From assembly GCA_900318835.1 (NCBI GenBank), contig ONLW01000013.1:1-64000 (forward strand): a DNA stretch of 64,000 nucleotides, written 5' to 3'. Made by a program: the position numbers and the translations under genes. Every line of letters starts with the position of its first letter. Within the stretch, counting starts at the first letter, position 1. The notes beneath the pieces are model-generated. The model saw only the letters and a program-made list of their open reading frames with translations. It did no database searches and was not told the DNA's origin. The stretch is from an uncultured Bacteroidales bacterium (lineage in GTDB: Bacteria > Bacteroidota > Bacteroidia > Bacteroidales > P3). Positions 1-7,593 of the stretch are shown piece by piece.

Positions 1-981
1 TACTTTAGAGGGCCCGGATACCATAACTTTGTTAGGAGTCGAGGTCCAATAGGCAGCTTTTCCGTCGACGTAATCCATATAGTTATTGTAGCAAGAGTTG
101 GTCCCGGGCAGGAATACGGCTCCCGCAGACTCAAGCCTTTGCCAGTCGGCGACGCTATAGTCGTTGTCGTCCCAACCTTCATCCGAGGAGAAGCCGTTGT
201 TGTTCACTCCCACAGGCAGTTCCACACTGTCGGGCCACACGAAGAGGTCGGGAAAGAGAATGAGGCCATGAATGTCGGCTACTTTTGCGCGGACATAGCG
301 AGCGTTCTCCACACCTGCCACGGTGGAACAGAAACGCATCTCAAGTAGGTAGGTGGCTTCCTCTTGGGTTAGCAGTCGCCATTCGGTGCCGAGGTGGCGG
401 ACGGTATCTTGCTCGAAGAGGTCTGTCCAACTGGCGTCAGAGGTGACACAAAGGGAGATGTACTGAGAGGCTGCCATGCGATACTCACCTGTAGTTGCGC
501 AGTACTGCAGGTTGCCTGTGGCAAAGCTTACCTGATGTGAGGCGCTGACGCTGAACAGAGGGGTTGTCATAATGACGGGTTCGGGCTGTGGCGCGGTGGC
601 GTAGGCTATGCCGTTGTAGGTGTGGGTTCCGTTGTCGTAAGTCACCGTCACCGTTTTGCCCTCGTCCTCCATGCGGGCCATCCAACGCTTCATTTCTTCG
701 CGGTTGGTGGTGGAGTAGGTGACGGCTTCCTTGGTGGCGCTTTTGGCAACACTGTTGGCGTTGCGGAAGGTGACGCTGCTGCCGTCTTCGGCGTAGTTGC
801 AGAACTGGTCGAGCAGGGCGTCCCATTCCGCCTCCGTGGTGAGGTGAACAGTAGTGGTGGTCTGTTCGGCCACGGTGTAGACGATGTCGCGCTCGTGGCG
901 GGTCTCTTCTTTGTCTTTCTCACAGGCCGCAAGTGTCAGGACGGCGGCCAGCAGGGCGAGGAGTTTAATTATTGTTTTCAT
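1..981 (-). CDS. Modular lipoprotein, C-terminus cut off by the window edge
   Basis: Open frame from the ATG at 981 to the window start, about 327 residues visible. A lipoprotein signal ends in LAAC with Cys20, so it is probably outer-membrane anchored. Residues about 40-130 form a module also found in the proteins at 1010-2170 and 4168-4884, recognisable by WDALLDQFCNYAEDG, a Thr-rich linker with NREEMKRWMARMEDEGKTV, and YNGIAYA. The rest (VSFATGNLQY, EWRLLTQEEATYLL, AGAVFLPG, AYWTST) resembles the Fibrobacter succinogenes major paralogous domain seen in many Bacteroidetes surface proteins. It is the last visible gene of ECF operon 1, 28 bp after its paralogue. Function unknown. Confidence 0.8.
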   Translation of the reverse strand, partial: MKTIIKLLALLAAVLTLAACEKDKEETRHERDIVYTVAEQTTTTVHLTTEAEWDALLDQFCNYAEDGSSVTFRNANSVAKSATKEAVTYSTTNREEMKRWMARMEDEGKTVTVTYDNGTHTYNGIAYATAPQPEPVIMTTPLFSVSASHQVSFATGNLQYCATTGEYRMAASQYISLCVTSDASWTDLFEQDTVRHLGTEWRLLTQEEATYLLEMRFCSTVAGVENARYVRAKVADIHGLILFPDLFVWPDSVELPVGVNNNGFSSDEGWDDNDYSVADWQRLESAGAVFLPGTNSCYNNYMDYVDGKAAYWTSTPNKVMVSGPSKV

Positions 982-1009
982 AATCAGGAGGTTTTAATAA
1001 GGGTGTTGC

Positions 1010-2170
1010 TCAATCAATATACTCATATGTCCAACTGGCGAGGCTGCCGTCGAACCACTGCATGGTTGCCGCCACGGGCTTGCCGCCGGAGTAGGTGTAG
1101 TCCATTTCCAGGGGTCTGGGAGCGCCGGAGTACCATTCTAGCTGCGTCATGTTGTTTCGGCTCCACAGAATCTGGGGATGGAAGAATTGGTTGTAGCCGG
1201 GCATGAAAGTCAGGCTTCCGAAGACAACGCCGCGTGGACGCAGCGTGTTGTCATATTCGACAGTCTGGTAAGGACGTCCGTTGTCGGTATAGGTTATGTA
1301 TTTCAGATTGTTCTTCTCCCAGTCGAAATGGAATTGGTTGGGTGTCGTCTCGACAATGTCGCCGCGGAGTTCGGTGTTCTGTATGTCATGTATTTTCCCG
1401 TCGTCAGCGTAGATGTATGTCTTGGTGGTCGAGGAGACCCACCTCCACTCCGTGGCAAGAAGTCCGTCGATGTACGTGTATTCAAACCTCTCCAGCAGGT
1501 TGCCTTCGGCGTCGTTGATAATGACGGAGGTGCACAGGCCGTCAGTATACGAGAGGGTGGCGACAGAATGCAGTACTGAGGTGTCTCCAGTGGTGCCGTC
1601 GCTGTTTTGGTGCCAGTGCCGCTCCACCATGTCCACCGTCGTCAGCCTCCCGCCGTCCCACGTGAAGGTGCAGACAATATGCTCTTCATCTCCTTCCATC
1701 CCGGTATTGTCGTATGAATAGTCGTAAGTTATGCGGCTCGGTATCGGACCTTCCTCAGCAGATGGCTGTGCTGTGGCGGAGTATGCAATACCGTTGTATG
1801 TGCCCGTCTTGGAGTCGTAGGTCACGGTGACGGTCATTCCGGCGTCCTCCATGCGTTCCATCCATTGCTTGATCTCCTCGCGGCTGGTGGTGCTGATGGT
1901 GGTGGATTCCTTGGCTCCTGGACTTTTTGTATGCGGCTTGTCGCTGCGGAAAGTGACGGCTTTGCCGTGTTGGGCGTAGTCGCAGAAATTGTCGAGCAGC
2001 GCGTCGAGTTCCCGGCCGCTGTTTATGTGGACGGTTGTGGGGGTGGCGGGAGAATCGCTTGCGACAACATAGGTTATGGAGTGTCCTTCCTGAGCGGTTT
2101 CCTCGCGTTCGCATGCCGTCAGCGCAAGGGCTGCCGTCAGTAGAACCATAAGTTTGAATGAGGTCTTCAT
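1010..2170 (-). CDS. Modular lipoprotein with C-terminal beta repeats
   Basis: 386 aa lipoprotein (lipobox LTAC, Cys20). Residues about 45-135 are the module shared with the flanking paralogues (ELDALLDNFCDYAQHGKAV, then SREEIKQWMERMEDAGMTVTVTYD and GTYNGIAYS). The C-terminal 240 residues are beta-rich with repeated aromatic/Gly-Leu strands (YTYIDGLLATEW, YIYADDGKI, YTYSGGKPVA), like the RHS-like DUF4595 repeats of Bacteroidetes lipoproteins. That family match is by eye. It lies 6 bp downstream of the small lipoprotein gene and is therefore in ECF operon 1. Role unknown; a cell-surface position is inferred from the signal. Confidence 0.85.
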   Translation of the reverse strand: MKTSFKLMVLLTAALALTACEREETAQEGHSITYVVASDSPATPTTVHINSGRELDALLDNFCDYAQHGKAVTFRSDKPHTKSPGAKESTTISTTSREEIKQWMERMEDAGMTVTVTYDSKTGTYNGIAYSATAQPSAEEGPIPSRITYDYSYDNTGMEGDEEHIVCTFTWDGGRLTTVDMVERHWHQNSDGTTGDTSVLHSVATLSYTDGLCTSVIINDAEGNLLERFEYTYIDGLLATEWRWVSSTTKTYIYADDGKIHDIQNTELRGDIVETTPNQFHFDWEKNNLKYITYTDNGRPYQTVEYDNTLRPRGVVFGSLTFMPGYNQFFHPQILWSRNNMTQLEWYSGAPRPLEMDYTYSGGKPVAATMQWFDGSLASWTYEYID

Positions 2171-2176
2171 TGTTTT

Positions 2177-2641
2177 TTAGTTTAAATGATGGTTTTGTTT
2201 TTCGTATCTGTTGTCCAGTTGGTTCAGCTGGTAATCCAGCAACGCCTGATACTGAACGGAATCGGCGATGCGGTAGAAAGCTATGGTGCGGTCGGCGTGT
2301 ACGGCCATGGCGCGCCAGGCGGGGCGCACGTCGCGTTTGACGCGCCTAGCGGGGTGGTCGATGTCGCCCATCCAGGAGGTGACGCCCTCCGAGGTGCGGA
2401 TGTCGAACTCCTCTTTGAGGCCCTGCCAGGCCGCGCTGTCGTCGGCCACGAGGATGACGACGTCGGTCTTCACGGTGTCGCAGAGCTGGAAGCCCGTGAC
2501 CTGCGCCACCGTGAGGTCCTTGCGGGCCTCGTACTGGTGGTAGAGCGGCACCTTCTCCATCTCCGGGGTGCAGGCTACGAACAGCGTCAGCGTCCATAAC
2601 CCATAACCCATAACCCATAATCCTTTAAAAAGCTTTTTCAT
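2177..2641 (-). CDS. Small lipoprotein of ECF operon 1 (LpA type)
   Basis: 154 aa with lipobox FVAC (Cys24). It aligns along its length with the protein at 4897-5319: shared blocks are LYH-Y-RK-L-VA-V-GF-LCDTV, W--L-EEFDIR--EG--SW, and the C-terminal YQLN-L. No known domain is recognised. The start ATG overlaps the stop of the TM gene (ATGA), implying translational coupling. The signal peptide segment GLWVMGYGLW is encoded by a heptanucleotide repeat (CCATAAC on the + strand, four units at 2595-2622). Likely a partner of the sigma/TM pair, by synteny only. Confidence 0.85.
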   Translation of the reverse strand: MKKLFKGLWVMGYGLWTLTLFVACTPEMEKVPLYHQYEARKDLTVAQVTGFQLCDTVKTDVVILVADDSAAWQGLKEEFDIRTSEGVTSWMGDIDHPARRVKRDVRPAWRAMAVHADRTIAFYRIADSVQYQALLDYQLNQLDNRYEKQNHHLN

Positions 2642-2922
2642 ATCGTCGGTGTGGTTAGGATGTTCGAGGCCACGTCGGCCCAGTGGGCTTCGGGAATGCC
2701 ACTGCGGTTGCAGCAGACGTAATCATAGGAGGTGAGAGGTGAAAGGTGAAAGGTGAAAGGCAAAATCACCGCGACTACAGCCACCACCGTCACCGAGGCC
2801 AATACCCCACGGCGCAGGCGGCGACGGCGCTGCCAAGCGGGATAGTCCTGCCGCAGTCGCTGCTGAAGGCCCTGTTGCTCCTCCTGTTCCCAGATGCTGT
2901 CGAATGTCATTTTGTGTTCCAT
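2638..2922 (-). CDS. One-TM protein next to ECF sigma, candidate anti-sigma or sensor
   Basis: 94 aa. An acidic/Gln-rich N-terminal stretch with DYPAW and an Arg cluster (residues 33-38) precedes one transmembrane helix (about 39-60), followed by a short exported tail with V-CN and HW. The paralogue at 5340-5609 keeps the same plan: E-YPAWR, TM, Y-KVYCN---HW. It overlaps the sigma gene end by 16 bp. Position and topology suggest a membrane anti-sigma or signal protein, but no zinc anti-sigma or FecR domain is visible. The end of the TM helix is encoded by heptamer repeats (GGTGAAA on the + strand, 2731-2765). Confidence 0.75.
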   Translation of the reverse strand: MEHKMTFDSIWEQEEQQGLQQRLRQDYPAWQRRRRLRRGVLASVTVVAVVAVILPFTFHLSPLTSYDYVCCNRSGIPEAHWADVASNILTTPTI

Positions 2923-3383
2923 TGTTCTCTCAGTTTTTCTTTTATCCGCATCAGGCGTATGCCTACGTGGTTCTTTGTCATGCCAGTCTTGCGGCCAATC
3001 TCTTTGTATTCGTAGCCCTCAAGATGCATGGTTACTATGGTTCGGTCGGGTTCGGGCAGTTGGGCGATGAGTTCGTGGAGGGTGTCGTGCAGCGAGGTGT
3101 CTTCGGCGGGGGCGTCGTAGTCGTCGGGCAGTGGGGTGGGGTTGTTGTTTCTCTTGCGTCGCAGGTCGATGCAGGTGCTGCGTGCCACGCGCCATATCCA
3201 TGCTGCCTGTTTTGGGGCCAATGTTATGCTAAAGAGCTGTTCGCGAAGGTTCCACAGCGCCAACATGGTCTCCTGCAGCAGGTCGTCGACCTCCAGACCG
3301 TCACCACTGTAGCGGCGGCATACCGAGAAGAGCAACCCGCGGTAGCGGAGCATCAACTCGTTGAATGTTTCTGGTTCCTTCAC
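2907..3383 (-). CDS. ECF-family RNA polymerase sigma factor (copy 1)
   Basis: 158 aa from a GTG at 3383. Region 2 includes YRGLLFSVCRRY, VDDLLQETMLALW and IWRVARSTCIDLRRK. Region 4 includes LPEPDRTIVTMHLEGYEYKE followed by the helix-turn-helix IGRKTGMTKNHVGIRLMRIK. It should recruit RNA polymerase to a small regulon. The GTG directly abuts an ECF-like promoter motif (3384-3418), and the same arrangement precedes copy 2, which supports this start and suggests a nearly leaderless, autoregulated mRNA. First gene of operon 1 (sigma, TM, LpA, two LpB). Confidence 0.92.
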   Translation of the reverse strand: MKEPETFNELMLRYRGLLFSVCRRYSGDGLEVDDLLQETMLALWNLREQLFSITLAPKQAAWIWRVARSTCIDLRRKRNNNPTPLPDDYDAPAEDTSLHDTLHELIAQLPEPDRTIVTMHLEGYEYKEIGRKTGMTKNHVGIRLMRIKEKLREQWNTK

Positions 3384-3418
3384 ACTATAATAACGTATCT
3401 CGAGAGCGAAAAATTACA
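3384..3418 (-). promoter_or_regulatory. ECF-type promoter motif, operon 1
   Basis: On the minus strand TGTAATTTTT (3418-3409), 12 bases, then ACGTTATTATAGT ending at 3384. The same two boxes with the same 12-base gap occur at 4090-4124 and 6111-6144. The CGTT core fits ECF -10 elements in general. The start codon follows at once. Confidence 0.65.
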
Positions 3419-3440
3419 ATGCCATAAAAAAAAGCAAAAG

Positions 3441-3468
3441 AAAGCGCCTGCCAACCGGCAGGCGCTTT
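3441..3468 (-). terminator. Intrinsic terminator after the lone lipoprotein gene
   Basis: Perfect 12-bp stem AAAGCGCCTGCC / GGCAGGCGCTTT with an AACC loop. Read on the minus strand it is followed by a T-rich run. It ends the transcript of 3491-4033 just before the promoter of the sigma operon. Confidence 0.85.
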
Positions 3469-3490
3469 CTTTCATTTTATTTACTGTTTC

Positions 3491-4033
3491 TTAGTTGCGC
3501 TCGAAGTTGAGGGTGAGGGTGAGGGGAGTGTTGTCGTCGGCATAGAACAGGGGGAGGTTGAAGGTGATGACGTCGGTGGCGTCGTCGTAGGTGAACTGCA
3601 GGGGAGCGATGGTCTCGTCGCCGTCCATATCCTCGGCAGCAACAGTCAGGTAGCCGGTGTGGGTGGTGCCGTCGTACTCATACTCATAGGAGACACCGGT
3701 AATCTGGTTCAGTTCGCCCTCGTCGCCGCCAAAGGCCATGACGTTCTCGGGGAAGCTGAAGTGGGCGTAGGTGCCGTCGAAGTTCAGACCGAAGGTGTAG
3801 GTCTCTTCAGCGCTGCTGTCCATGCAGGGGATGTTGGTACCCATCAGGGCGTTGACGAGCTCGGTGGTGGTCACGCTGTAGGTCCAGTCGGTGTTGTGCA
3901 GGTCGGAGGTGCTCTTCACGCGGGCGTTGGTATTCACGCCACCATTGTTGACGGGAGTGACATCGTCCTTCTGGCAGGCGGTCAGGGAGAGGGTCAGGGC
4001 TGCGATGGCAGCGATAAGGATGTTCTTCTTCAT
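3491..4033 (-). CDS. Small beta-rich lipoprotein, probable ECF target
   Basis: 180 aa lipoprotein (LTAC, Cys20), then a linker (DDVTPVNNGG) and an acidic beta-rich domain with alternating strands (WTYSVTTTELV, YTFGLNFDGTYAHFSF, GYLTVAAED, LTLTLNFERN). It looks lipocalin-like, but the family is not recognised. It is monocistronic: own ECF-type promoter at 4090-4124 and own terminator at 3441-3468. The promoter shared with both sigma operons makes it a likely member of the same regulon. Unlike the sigma genes it has an ordinary 5' leader of about 55 nt, A/T-rich as usual in Bacteroidetes. Confidence 0.85.
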   Translation of the reverse strand: MKKNILIAAIAALTLSLTACQKDDVTPVNNGGVNTNARVKSTSDLHNTDWTYSVTTTELVNALMGTNIPCMDSSAEETYTFGLNFDGTYAHFSFPENVMAFGGDEGELNQITGVSYEYEYDGTTHTGYLTVAAEDMDGDETIAPLQFTYDDATDVITFNLPLFYADDNTPLTLTLNFERN

Positions 4034-4089
4034 AATAAATTGTGTTTTAAATTTTGATTATTAATTTTGTTTGTTTGATTTTCTTTTCG

Positions 4090-4124
4090 ACTATAAGAAC
4101 GCAACAACTCGGCAAAAAACTACA
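4090..4124 (-). promoter_or_regulatory. ECF-type promoter motif, lone lipoprotein
   Basis: Minus strand TGTAGTTTTT (4124-4115), 12 bases, GCGTTCTTATAGT ending at 4090. It matches the motifs before both sigma genes in sequence and spacing. Confidence 0.65.
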
Positions 4125-4167
4125 GTGGGATTGATTTTTTTTGTTTTTCTTTATAAAACATTGGCTT

Positions 4168-4884
4168 TTATTGCTCTTCCACATCCACGTTGATGTCGAG
4201 GGTCAAGAAGGTGTCGCCATTGAGGTCGGTGTGGGTGTTGACTACGCCTTCGAGAATCATCTCGGCGCCAATCAGCAGTGCCATGTCGTCGGTAGGAGTC
4301 TCGTTTTCGTTCCACATCATCATGCCGTGGACAGTGATGATGAGTGTGCTGTCGTTGCCCACATGCATCGCCCATACCGAGCCACCCAGCGGAGGCTCCT
4401 CCAGCACGGGGGAGGGGACGAAATCGAGGGTGCCGGTATACATCTGGGGATTCTGTGAGATGTCCTGCCTGAGGTTGGCATAGGCGCGGCCGTTCCAGGT
4501 GCCGTTGTCTTCGTTGTAGGTTATCTGGACAGTCTTGCCGGCTTTCTCCATTTCCTTCATCCATACCTTCAGTTCTTCGCGGTCGGTGGTGGTGATGGAG
4601 GTCGGTGTGTCTGAGTTGTTGCCTTTTGCCTGCGGATGGTTCTCACCGCAGAAGATCACCTGCTCACCCTCTTTGGCAAAATTGCAGAAGTTGTCAAGCA
4701 GAGCATCCCACTCTGCCTCGGTGGTCAGGTGGGCCGAGGAGCCCGACAAAAAGGACGGGCCGACGGCATAGTAAATATCCCTGATGACCGATTGCTCATC
4801 GCTTCCGGTCACCTTTTCCTTTTCGCAACCCATCATTCCAATCACACCGATCAATCCAATTACACTTATCAATATCTTTTTCAT
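4168..4884 (-). CDS. Modular lipoprotein of ECF operon 2 (LpB type)
   Basis: 238 aa lipoprotein (GMMGC, Cys20). The N-terminal half is the shared module (EAEWDALLDNFCNFAKEGEQV, TDREELKVWMKEMEKAGKTVQITYN, GTWNGRAYA), very close to the paralogues at 1-981 and 1010-2170. The C-terminal 100 residues (MYTGTLDFVPSP, WAMHVGNDSTLIITVHG, FLTLDINVDV) are unlike either paralogue and not recognised. The signal peptide IGLIGVIG derives from short in-frame repeats. It lies 12 bp after LpA2 and is the last gene of operon 2. Function unknown. Confidence 0.85.
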   Translation of the reverse strand: MKKILISVIGLIGVIGMMGCEKEKVTGSDEQSVIRDIYYAVGPSFLSGSSAHLTTEAEWDALLDNFCNFAKEGEQVIFCGENHPQAKGNNSDTPTSITTTDREELKVWMKEMEKAGKTVQITYNEDNGTWNGRAYANLRQDISQNPQMYTGTLDFVPSPVLEEPPLGGSVWAMHVGNDSTLIITVHGMMMWNENETPTDDMALLIGAEMILEGVVNTHTDLNGDTFLTLDINVDVEEQ

Positions 4885-4896
4885 ATATATTATCTT

Positions 4897-5319
4897 TTAT
4901 CTGTTTTCTTTCAATTTGTTCAACTGGTAATCTATCAGGGCGTCGAACTGCTGTTCGCACTCGATGCGGTAGAAGCCTATGGTCTGTCTGTCGTGCGACG
5001 CGATGACACGCATCAGGGGTTCGCCGTTCCATGCCGTCCGCAGGGCGGGATTCTCCACCTTGCCGAGCCAGCTCACCGATCCTTCTTCTCCGCGGATGTC
5101 GAACTCCTCCGTCAGTTGCTGCCACACGGTATCGTTCTCTGCCTGTAGCATTACCACGTCAATACGCACCGTGTCGCACAGCATGAAACCGTCGACCTCG
5201 GCCACCGACAGTCCTTTACGGTCGGCATACCGATGGTAGAGGCTACCCTCAGCGGGACCCGACGTGCAGGCGGCCATCAACATCAGCGGCACTATTAAAT
5301 ATAATATGTATTTCTTCAT
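4897..5319 (-). CDS. Small lipoprotein of ECF operon 2 (LpA type)
   Basis: 140 aa, lipobox MAAC (Cys18). Clear homologue of 2177-2641, with shared GFMLCDTV / GFQLCDTV, EEFDIR, SW-G and IDYQLNKL. No catalytic motif is visible. It lies 20 bp after the TM gene in the same order as operon 1, so the pair probably belongs to one signalling unit. Exported and lipid-anchored by its signal. Confidence 0.85.
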   Translation of the reverse strand: MKKYILYLIVPLMLMAACTSGPAEGSLYHRYADRKGLSVAEVDGFMLCDTVRIDVVMLQAENDTVWQQLTEEFDIRGEEGSVSWLGKVENPALRTAWNGEPLMRVIASHDRQTIGFYRIECEQQFDALIDYQLNKLKENR

Positions 5320-5339
5320 AGAATCTAAACTCTTTTCTT

Positions 5340-5609
5340 TTAACTCATCAACAATGCGTCGGCCATTTCGGTCCAGTGACTGTCGTTGAAGGCTTTATTG
5401 TTGCAGTACACCTTCTCATAGCCCCTGGTGGAGCCAGGAGAAAGGGTGATGGGCAGCGCCACGGCCACTACCAGAGCCAGGCCAACCACGGTGCCAGCCA
5501 TGCGGCGACTCCGTGTGCGCCAGGCGGGATACTCGGCCGCCAGGTCCTTCGAATACTTCTCGGCCTCGGCCTGTTCCCAAAGTTCGTTAAAGCGTTTCTC
5601 GTCAACCAT
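5340..5609 (-). CDS. One-TM protein next to ECF sigma (copy 2)
   Basis: 89 aa: N-terminal charged helix (FNELWEQAEAEKYSKDLAAEYPAWR), a TM helix at about 37-56 (GTVVGLALVVAVALPITL) and a tail with YEKVYCNNKAFNDSHW. The tail aligns with YDYVCCN---HW in copy 1. Conservation of Cys-Asn and His-Trp in the exported tail suggests a binding or sensing function. It lies 25 bp after the sigma gene. Anti-sigma function is inferred from gene order only. Confidence 0.75.
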   Translation of the reverse strand: MVDEKRFNELWEQAEAEKYSKDLAAEYPAWRTRSRRMAGTVVGLALVVAVALPITLSPGSTRGYEKVYCNNKAFNDSHWTEMADALLMS

Positions 5610-5634
5610 ATAACAATTTTCTATTATTCTTTTA

Positions 5635-6108
5635 TTATCTATTGTCTAACATTTTTTTTCTCAACTTTTCTTTTGCCCGCACAAGTCTCACGCTTACATT
5701 TTTCTCGGTCATTTCTAGTGCGATGCCTATCTCTTCGTAGCTATATCCATCCAGTTGCATCCTCACTATTGTCCGGTCGGGTTCCTCCAGCCGCTCAATC
5801 TGTTCGTGCAGTTCCTGTATCAGCGAGTGGTCCTCGGCAACCTCGTCGTGCCCTTCGGGAAGCTCCTCGGTGTTCTCGTATCGGCGCAGGGCGTCGATAA
5901 CAGCGTTGCGTGCAATCTTCCATGTCAAGGCCGCCTGCTGGATGCTGCCTAGCGAGAGCAGTTTCTCGTGGTTGCGCCAGAGAGCGATAGTGGCCTCTTG
6001 AATCAAGTCGTCAACATCCAACCCTCTGTGTCTGAACCGGCTGCAGAGGGTGAAAAGCAGTCCGCGGTAGCGGTGCAAGAGCTCTTCGAAAGGATCCTTT
6101 GTTCTCAC
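5635..6108 (-). CDS. ECF-family RNA polymerase sigma factor (copy 2)
   Basis: 157 aa from the GTG at 6108; the frame is open further upstream to a TTG at 6186. The GTG is chosen because the product then matches copy 1 in length and begins at the equivalent residue (VRTKDPFEELLHRYRGLLF). Region 2: VDDLIQEATIALW, WKIARNAVIDALRR. Region 4: EPDRTIVRMQLDGYSYEE followed by the helix-turn-helix ending in LVRAKEKL. First gene of operon 2, with an ECF-type motif immediately upstream. A tandem-duplicate relative of the sigma at 2907-3383. Confidence 0.9.
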   Translation of the reverse strand: MRTKDPFEELLHRYRGLLFTLCSRFRHRGLDVDDLIQEATIALWRNHEKLLSLGSIQQAALTWKIARNAVIDALRRYENTEELPEGHDEVAEDHSLIQELHEQIERLEEPDRTIVRMQLDGYSYEEIGIALEMTEKNVSVRLVRAKEKLRKKMLDNR

Positions 6109-6110
6109 AA

Positions 6111-6144
6111 CAATAATAACGCAAAAAACAGGCCAAAAACTACA
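6111..6144 (-). promoter_or_regulatory. ECF-type promoter motif, operon 2
   Basis: Minus strand TGTAGTTTTT (6144-6135), 12 bases, GCGTTATTATTG. Same boxes and gap as at 3384-3418 and 4090-4124. The putative transcription start falls at or just before the GTG at 6108. Confidence 0.65.
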
Positions 6145-6184
6145 TCCCTGCGAAAAAAAAAATATTATCCCCCTGCCATAAAGC

Positions 6185-6235
6185 AACCAACTCCTACCAT
6201 GGTAGGAGTTGGTTAGGAGTTGGTAGGGAGATGGT
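6185..6235. repeat. Intergenic palindrome/11-bp repeat element, copy 1
   Basis: Perfect 30-bp palindrome centred on CTCCTACCATGGTAGGAG, followed by further GGAGTTGGTAGG-type repeats. One of seven copies in the window. It lies upstream of the sigma-2 promoter and downstream of the LRR gene. Confidence 0.9.
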
Positions 6236-6278
6236 ATTGATTTTATGGCTATTAGGTGTTTGTTAAAAAGTGCTTTTT

Positions 6279-7379
6279 TTATCTCCTCACCACCACTTTC
6301 TGTGTGCGATTTTGTCCGGTGCGTAGCAGGTAGGCACCTGCGGCGGGTAGGGGGAACAGCTCTTTTTCTTTTTGTATTATGGCACTGATAATCATTCGCC
6401 CACTCATGTCGTAGAGGGCGACGGGTTCGCCAAACGTGGCACCTTCGATGACCAGCTGTCCGTTGGTGGTGTATACCTTCACCGGATTGCTGCCTGTTAG
6501 TTCGATGCCTACCTGCACGGTGTCGTAGACGGTGATGTGCACGGTGTCGTAGAGGGTGACATGGGTGGTGTCGTAGAGAGAAACGTATGTGGTGTCATAC
6601 AGGGTGACGTGGATAGTGTCGTAGACTGTGCTGTCGCAGATGTTGATGTCGGGGATTTCACCGCAGTTGGCGCTGATGGTTCCAAGGGCGCTCCATACAG
6701 TGTTGCTTTGATAGACAGATAGTTGTGAACATGGTACGGTGATGGAGAGTCCGCTGACGGAGTGGCCGAAGTAGCCGCTCGTAAGGGGCAGCATCCGTTC
6801 GGCAGCGATGTTAATCGTCGTTAGCCCCACTAGGGGGAAGACACTGCCCACCAGGTCTTCGGGCAGCACGGTCACATCGGGACCGACGTTTATTGTCGCC
6901 AACTCGTCGCAATCGTCGAGCACTCCGCTACCACTAAAGGCGAAAACCGATGCCGACACAGCATTGAAGTTGAGAGTGTTCAGCGCTGAACAGCTGGCAA
7001 AGGCGGTCTCCCAAATGGTATGTACCCCCGTGCCGATGGTGGCAGTCTCCAGCATGCTGCATCCCTCAAAGGCACCATAGCCTAATTCTGTTATCGTGTT
7101 GGGTATCAGCACCGAGACAATGTCGCTGTAGCTGAAAGCCTGTGCGCCGATTTCGCGTACGGGGCGTTTGGTCCCGCCATAGGCGATGGAGTCGGGTATG
7201 GACACTTGGGTCACTGTTCCGGGGGTGGCTCCGTTGATGATGATGCTGTCGGTGTAGACCGAACAGTCGTAAAGTACGCCGTCGGTGTGGGTGTAGTTGT
7301 AACGGACTCCGTTCTGTGCGAAGGAAAGGGTCGGCAGCAGCAGCACCGCTGCCAGAAATGCAATGTTTTTTTGTTTCAT
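6279..7379 (-). CDS. Secreted BspA-like leucine-rich repeat protein
   Basis: 366 aa from the ATG at 7379. Signal peptide MKQKNIAFLAAVLLLPTLSFAQ, then LRR_5/BspA-type repeats (IPNTITELGYGAFEGCSML, TIGTGVHTIWETAFASCSAL). Next come five 8-residue repeats of the form TLYDT--V, encoded by 24-bp units at about 6512-6631. The C-terminal 75-residue domain (VKVYTTNGQLVIEG, VALYDMSGRMI, AGAYLLRTG...KVVVRR) has the look of a Por/type IX sorting domain. Such proteins are usually surface adhesins. Monocistronic. Confidence 0.85.
   Translation of the reverse strand: MKQKNIAFLAAVLLLPTLSFAQNGVRYNYTHTDGVLYDCSVYTDSIIINGATPGTVTQVSIPDSIAYGGTKRPVREIGAQAFSYSDIVSVLIPNTITELGYGAFEGCSMLETATIGTGVHTIWETAFASCSALNTLNFNAVSASVFAFSGSGVLDDCDELATINVGPDVTVLPEDLVGSVFPLVGLTTINIAAERMLPLTSGYFGHSVSGLSITVPCSQLSVYQSNTVWSALGTISANCGEIPDINICDSTVYDTIHVTLYDTTYVSLYDTTHVTLYDTVHITVYDTVQVGIELTGSNPVKVYTTNGQLVIEGATFGEPVALYDMSGRMIISAIIQKEKELFPLPAAGAYLLRTGQNRTQKVVVRR
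6512..6631 (-). repeat. Five tandem 24-bp coding repeats (YDT linker)
   Basis: Each unit encodes 8 residues of type [TS][LV]YDT-[HYQ][VI]. They form a linker between the LRR domain and the C-terminal sorting-like domain. Third-position changes separate the units, so the array is not recent. Confidence 0.8.
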
Positions 7380-7559
7380 TTTTTTTGTTATTTGTTGATT
7401 TATCAATTGTTTTCGGAATAATGATTGCCGATTTCCGGCGGCAAAGATACATATTAAAAATGGCTAAAAGACGCTCCTGAAGTAAAATCACCATTAATGG
7501 GGAGATTCTAAAGGACAATGCAAAATAATTTTTTAATGTTTGATTTCATTTTTTTTTTG

Positions 7560-7567
7560 TATTTTTG
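7560..7567 (+). promoter_or_regulatory. Bacteroidetes -7 box, typA
   Basis: TATTTTTG with a TTTG -33-like box near 7540. It sits about 26 bp before the typA start. Confidence 0.65.
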
Positions 7568-7593
7568 CAGTTTGTTTTTAATACATCAAATCG

